Shown one piece after another: positions 60,207 to 64,000 of a DNA stretch of 64,000 nt; the stretch's first letter is position 1; each line of letters opens with the position of its first letter. The translations under genes were made by a program, and so were the position numbers. The DNA comes from Mixophyes australis (Eukaryota > Chordata > Amphibia > Anura > Limnodynastidae), in NCBI GenBank assembly GCA_036250195.1, contig JAVHZZ010000015.1, positions 310,001 through 374,000 of the forward strand, read 5' to 3'. The notes under the pieces are model-generated. The model made no database searches. It saw only the letters and a list, made by a program, of their open reading frames with translations, and was not told where the DNA came from.

Positions 60207-63200
60207 CGATTCATGATTCATGATTCAAAATTCATGATTCGATTCATGATTCATGATTCATGATTCAATTCATGATTCATTATATAATTCATGATTCATG
60301 ATTCGATTCATGATTCATGATTCATTATTTAATTCATGATTCATGATTCAATTCATGATTCATGATTCAATTCATGATTCATGATTCAATTCATGATTCA
60401 TGATTCGATTCATGATTCATGATTCATGATTCATGATTCATGATTCAATTCATGATTTATGATTCGATTCATGATTCATGATTCATGATTCAATTCATGA
60501 TTCATGATTCGATTCATGATTTATGATTCGATTCATGATTTATGATTCGATTCATGATTCATGATTCATGATTCATGATTCATGATTCAGTTCATGATTC
60601 ATGATTCGATTCATGATTAATGATTCAATTCATGATTCATGATTTATGATTCAATTCATGATTCAATTCATGATTAATGATTCAATTCATGATTCATGAT
60701 TCATGATTTTATTCATGATTCATCATTGAATTCATGATTAATGATTCGATTCATGATTCATGATTCAATTCATGATTCATGATTCGATTCATGATTCATG
60801 ATTCAATTCATGATTCATGATTTATGATTCAATTTATGATTCAATTCATGATTCATGATTCAATTCATGATTCATGAGTCGATTCATGATTCATGACTCA
60901 TGATTCATGATTCAATTCATGATTCATGATTCGATTCATGATTCATGATTCGATTCATGATTCATGATTCATAATTCATGATTCGATTCATGATTCATGA
61001 TTCAATTCATGATTCATCATTCAATTCATGATTCATGATTTGATTCATGATTCATCATTCAATTCATGATTCATGATTCGATTCATGATTCATGATTCAA
61101 TTCATGATTCATGATTCATGATTTAATTCATGATTCATGATTCAATTCATGATTCATGATTCGATTCATGATTCATGATTCATGATTCATGATTTAATTT
61201 ATGATTCATAATTCGAATTATGATTCATGATTCAATTCATGATTTATGATTCATTTCATGATTTATGATTCGATTCATGATTCATGATTCATGATTCAAT
61301 TCATGATTCATGATTCGATTCATAATTAATGATTCAATTCATGATTCATGATTCATGATTCAATTCATGATTCATGATTTAATTCATGATTTATGATTCA
61401 TGATTTGAGTCATGATTCATGATTCGATTCATGATTCATGATTCGATTCATGATTCATGATTCAATTCATGATTCATGATTCATGATTCAATTCATGATT
61501 CATGATTCATGATTCAATTCATGATTCATGATTTGATTCATGATTCATGATTCATGATTTGATTCATGATTCATGATTCGATTCATGATTCATGATTCAA
61601 AATTCATGATTCGATTCATGATTCATGATTCATGATTCAATTCATGATTCATGATTCAAATCATGATTCATGATTCGATTCATGATTCATGATTCGATTC
61701 ATGATTCATGATTCGATTCATGATTCATGATTCAAAATTCATGATTCGATTAATGATTCATGATTCATGATTCAATTCATGATTCATGATTCAATTCATG
61801 ATTCATGATTCGATTCATGAATCATGATTCATGATTCATGATTCATGATTCATGATTCATGATTCGATTCATGATTCATGATTCATGATTCAATTCATGA
61901 TTCATGATTCGATTCATGATTCATGATTCAATTCATGATTCATGATTCGATTCATGATTCATGATTCATGATTCGATTCATGATTCATGATTCATGATTC
62001 AATTCATGATTCATGATTCGATTCATGATTCATGATTCAATTCATGATTTATGATTTATGATTCAATTTATGATTCAATTCATGATTCATGATATGATTC
62101 ATGATTCATGATTCAATTCATGATTTATGATTTATGATTCAATTTATGATTCAATTCATGATTCATGATATAATTCATGATTCATGATTCAATTCATGAT
62201 TCATGAGTCGATTCATGATTCATGATTCATGATTCAATTCATGATTCATGATTCGATTCATGATTCATGATTCATGATTCAATTCATGAATCATGATTCA
62301 TGATTCATGATTCAACTCATGATTCATGATTCATTATTCAATTCATGATTCATTTCATGATTTATGATTCAATTCATGATTCATGATTCATGATTCAATT
62401 CATGATTCATGATTCATGATTCATTATTTAATTCATGATTCATGATTCGATTCATGATTCATGATTCAATTCATGATTCATGATTCAATTCATGATTCAT
62501 GATTCATGATTCATTATTCAATTCATGATTCATGATTCAATTCATGATTCATGAGTCGATTCATGATTCATGATTCATGATTCAATTCTTGATTCATGAT
62601 TCGATTTATGATTCATGATTAATGATTCAATTCATGATTCATGATTCATGATTCAATTCATGATTCATGATTTATGATTCAATTCATGATTCAATTCATG
62701 ATTCATGATTCGATTCATGATGCATGATTCGATTCATGATTCATGATTCAATTCATGATTCATGATTTGATTCATGATCCATGATTCAATTCATGAATCA
62801 TGATTCATGATTCATTATTCAACTCATGATTCATGATTCATGATTCAATTCATAATTCATGATTCGATTCATGATGCATGATTCGATTCATGATTCATGA
62901 TTCATGATTCATGATTCATGATTCAATTCATGATTCATGATTCAATTCATGATTCATGATTTGATTCATGATTCATGATTCAATTCATGAATCATGATTC
63001 ATGATTCATTATTCAACTCATGATTCATGATTCATGATTCAATTCATAATTCTATTCATGATTCATTATTTAATTCATGATTCATGATTCGATTCATGAT
63101 TCATGATTCAATTCATGATTCATGATTCATGATTCAATTCATGATTCATCATTCATGATTCATTATTCAATTCATGATTCATGATTCAATTCATGATTCA

Positions 63201-64000
63201 TGAGTCGATTCAAGATTCATGATTCATGATTCATGATTTAATTCATGATTCATGATTCGATTCATGATTCATGATTCGATTCATGATTCATGATTCATAA
63301 TTCATGATTCGATTTATGATTCATTATTCATGATTCATGATTCAATTCATGATTCATGATTCAATTCATGATTCATGATTCGATTCATGATTCATGATTC
63401 ATGATTCGATTAATGATTCATGATTCAATTCATGATTCATGATTCAATTCATGATTCATGATTCAATTCATGATTTATGATTTATGATTCAATTTATGAT
63501 TCAATTCATGATTCATTATTCAATTCATGATTCATGATTCGATTCATGATTCATGATTCAATTCATGATTCATGATTCATTATTTAATTCATGATTCATG
63601 ATTCGATTCATGATTCATGATTCAATTCATGATTCATGATTCATGATTCAATTCATGATTCATGATTCATGATTCGATTCATGATTCGATTCATGATTCA
63701 TGATTCGATTCATGATTCATTATTCGATTCATGATTCATTATTCGATTCATGATTCATGATTCAAAATTCATGATTCGATTCATGATTCATGATTCATGA
63801 TTCAATTCATGATTCATGATTCAATTCATGATTCATGATTCGATTCATGATTCATGATTCATGATTCATGATTCATGATTCGATTCATGATTCATGATTC
63901 ATGATTCAATTCATGATTCATGATTCGATTCATGATTCATGATTCAATTCATGATTTATGATTTATGATTCAATTTATGATTCAATTCATGATTCATGAT

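Larger units (their letters stand above)
43601..64000. repeat. Satellite, third subtype, part two
   Basis: This is satellite carrying CAAAATTC (43,641, 46,930, 49,109, 50,047, 50,253, 50,902, 51,788, 56,361, 57,351, 57,512, 58,744, 59,724, 60,084, 60,226, 61,598, 61,733, 63,763), which I did not see earlier in the window. TTTAAGATTC, GATTTAATTTATG, GATATA (50,495, 52,196, 56,615, 59,005, 62,167) and GATTTTATTC (52,627, 58,159, 60,705) are further markers. Duplications have offsets of 3,308, 2,229, about 6,539, 2,390, 621 and 360 bp. ATTCG pentamers look more frequent here than in the middle of the window. The array runs off the window end. No gene is present. Confidence 0.75.

Noticed and set aside
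1..64000. CRISPR array or iteron-type origin
   Set aside because: There are no unique spacers between repeats, the units are 5-7 bp, and the array is tens of kilobases long without any associated gene.
1..64000. Telomeric repeat or human-type satellite II/III (ATTCC)
   Set aside because: No TTAGGG-like runs are present, and the pentamers are ATTCG/ATTCA, not ATTCC, mixed with heptamers. The resemblance is only general.
1..64000. Local inversions suggested by CATGAATCATGATTC
   Set aside because: Each case is explained by a single T-to-A change in one heptamer that creates a short palindrome. The words on both sides keep the usual orientation.
1..64000. tRNA, rRNA or other structured RNA gene
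   Set aside because: The satellite lacks the complexity for such genes, and the insert shows no cloverleaf, A/B box pair or rRNA-like stretch that I could recognise.

Overview
The window is almost entirely satellite DNA. About 63.2 of 64 kb is a head-to-tail array built from two small words: a heptamer (ATTCATG) and a pentamer (ATTCG or ATTCA, less often ATTTG). Runs of one to seven or more heptamers are separated by single pentamers, so local periods are 12, 19, 26 or 33 bp, with 19 bp (7+7+5) very common. The orientation never flips across the window. I found no gene, RNA gene, CRISPR array or origin. Open frames cannot grow inside the array because the palindrome TCATGA puts a TGA stop on both strands in nearly every heptamer.

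The one non-satellite segment is a 778-bp insert at 16,153-16,930. It begins TGTTA, ends TAACA and is flanked by the 5-bp direct repeat GATTC. These are the hallmarks of a solo LTR, most likely of a vertebrate Ty3/Gypsy-type element lying on the minus strand. Its 5-bp duplication is confirmed inside the window: a paralogous satellite copy near 14,521-14,600 has the same flanking sequence, uninterrupted, with one GATTC. The U3 side of the LTR is very CpG-rich and carries NRF1-like, RFX X-box-like, CRE-like and ETS-like motifs. The LTR style (CpG-rich U3, inverted CCAAT box close to a TTAAG element, repeated TCCTGTTT and TGACCCCTG words in R/U5) suggests a vertebrate, with an amphibian as my best guess. 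That is an inference from general familiarity, not a database match.

Region by region: 1-7,203 and 7,204 to about 12,960 are two copies of a 6-7 kb higher-order repeat. About 12,961-13,640 is an island of a different satellite subtype. From about 13,860 to 17,800 there are two tandem copies of a 1.6-kb unit, the second interrupted by the LTR. From about 18.5 to 37 kb the array is of a second subtype (markers GATGCAC, GATTGAATTAATG, GAGTCG, later GATTTATGATTAATG) with nested duplications, including one at an exact 1,327-bp offset. From about 37 to 64 kb a third subtype (markers CAAAATTC, TTTAAGATTC, GCACG, GATTTAATTTATG) is organised in duplications of 3,308, 2,229, about 6,539, 2,390, 621 and 360 bp.

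The biological content is therefore satellite evolution: slippage of heptamers, CpG decay in the pentamers, unequal exchange at many scales, and one retroelement insertion that postdates the local amplification. All subdomain boundaries are approximate because they were read by eye.
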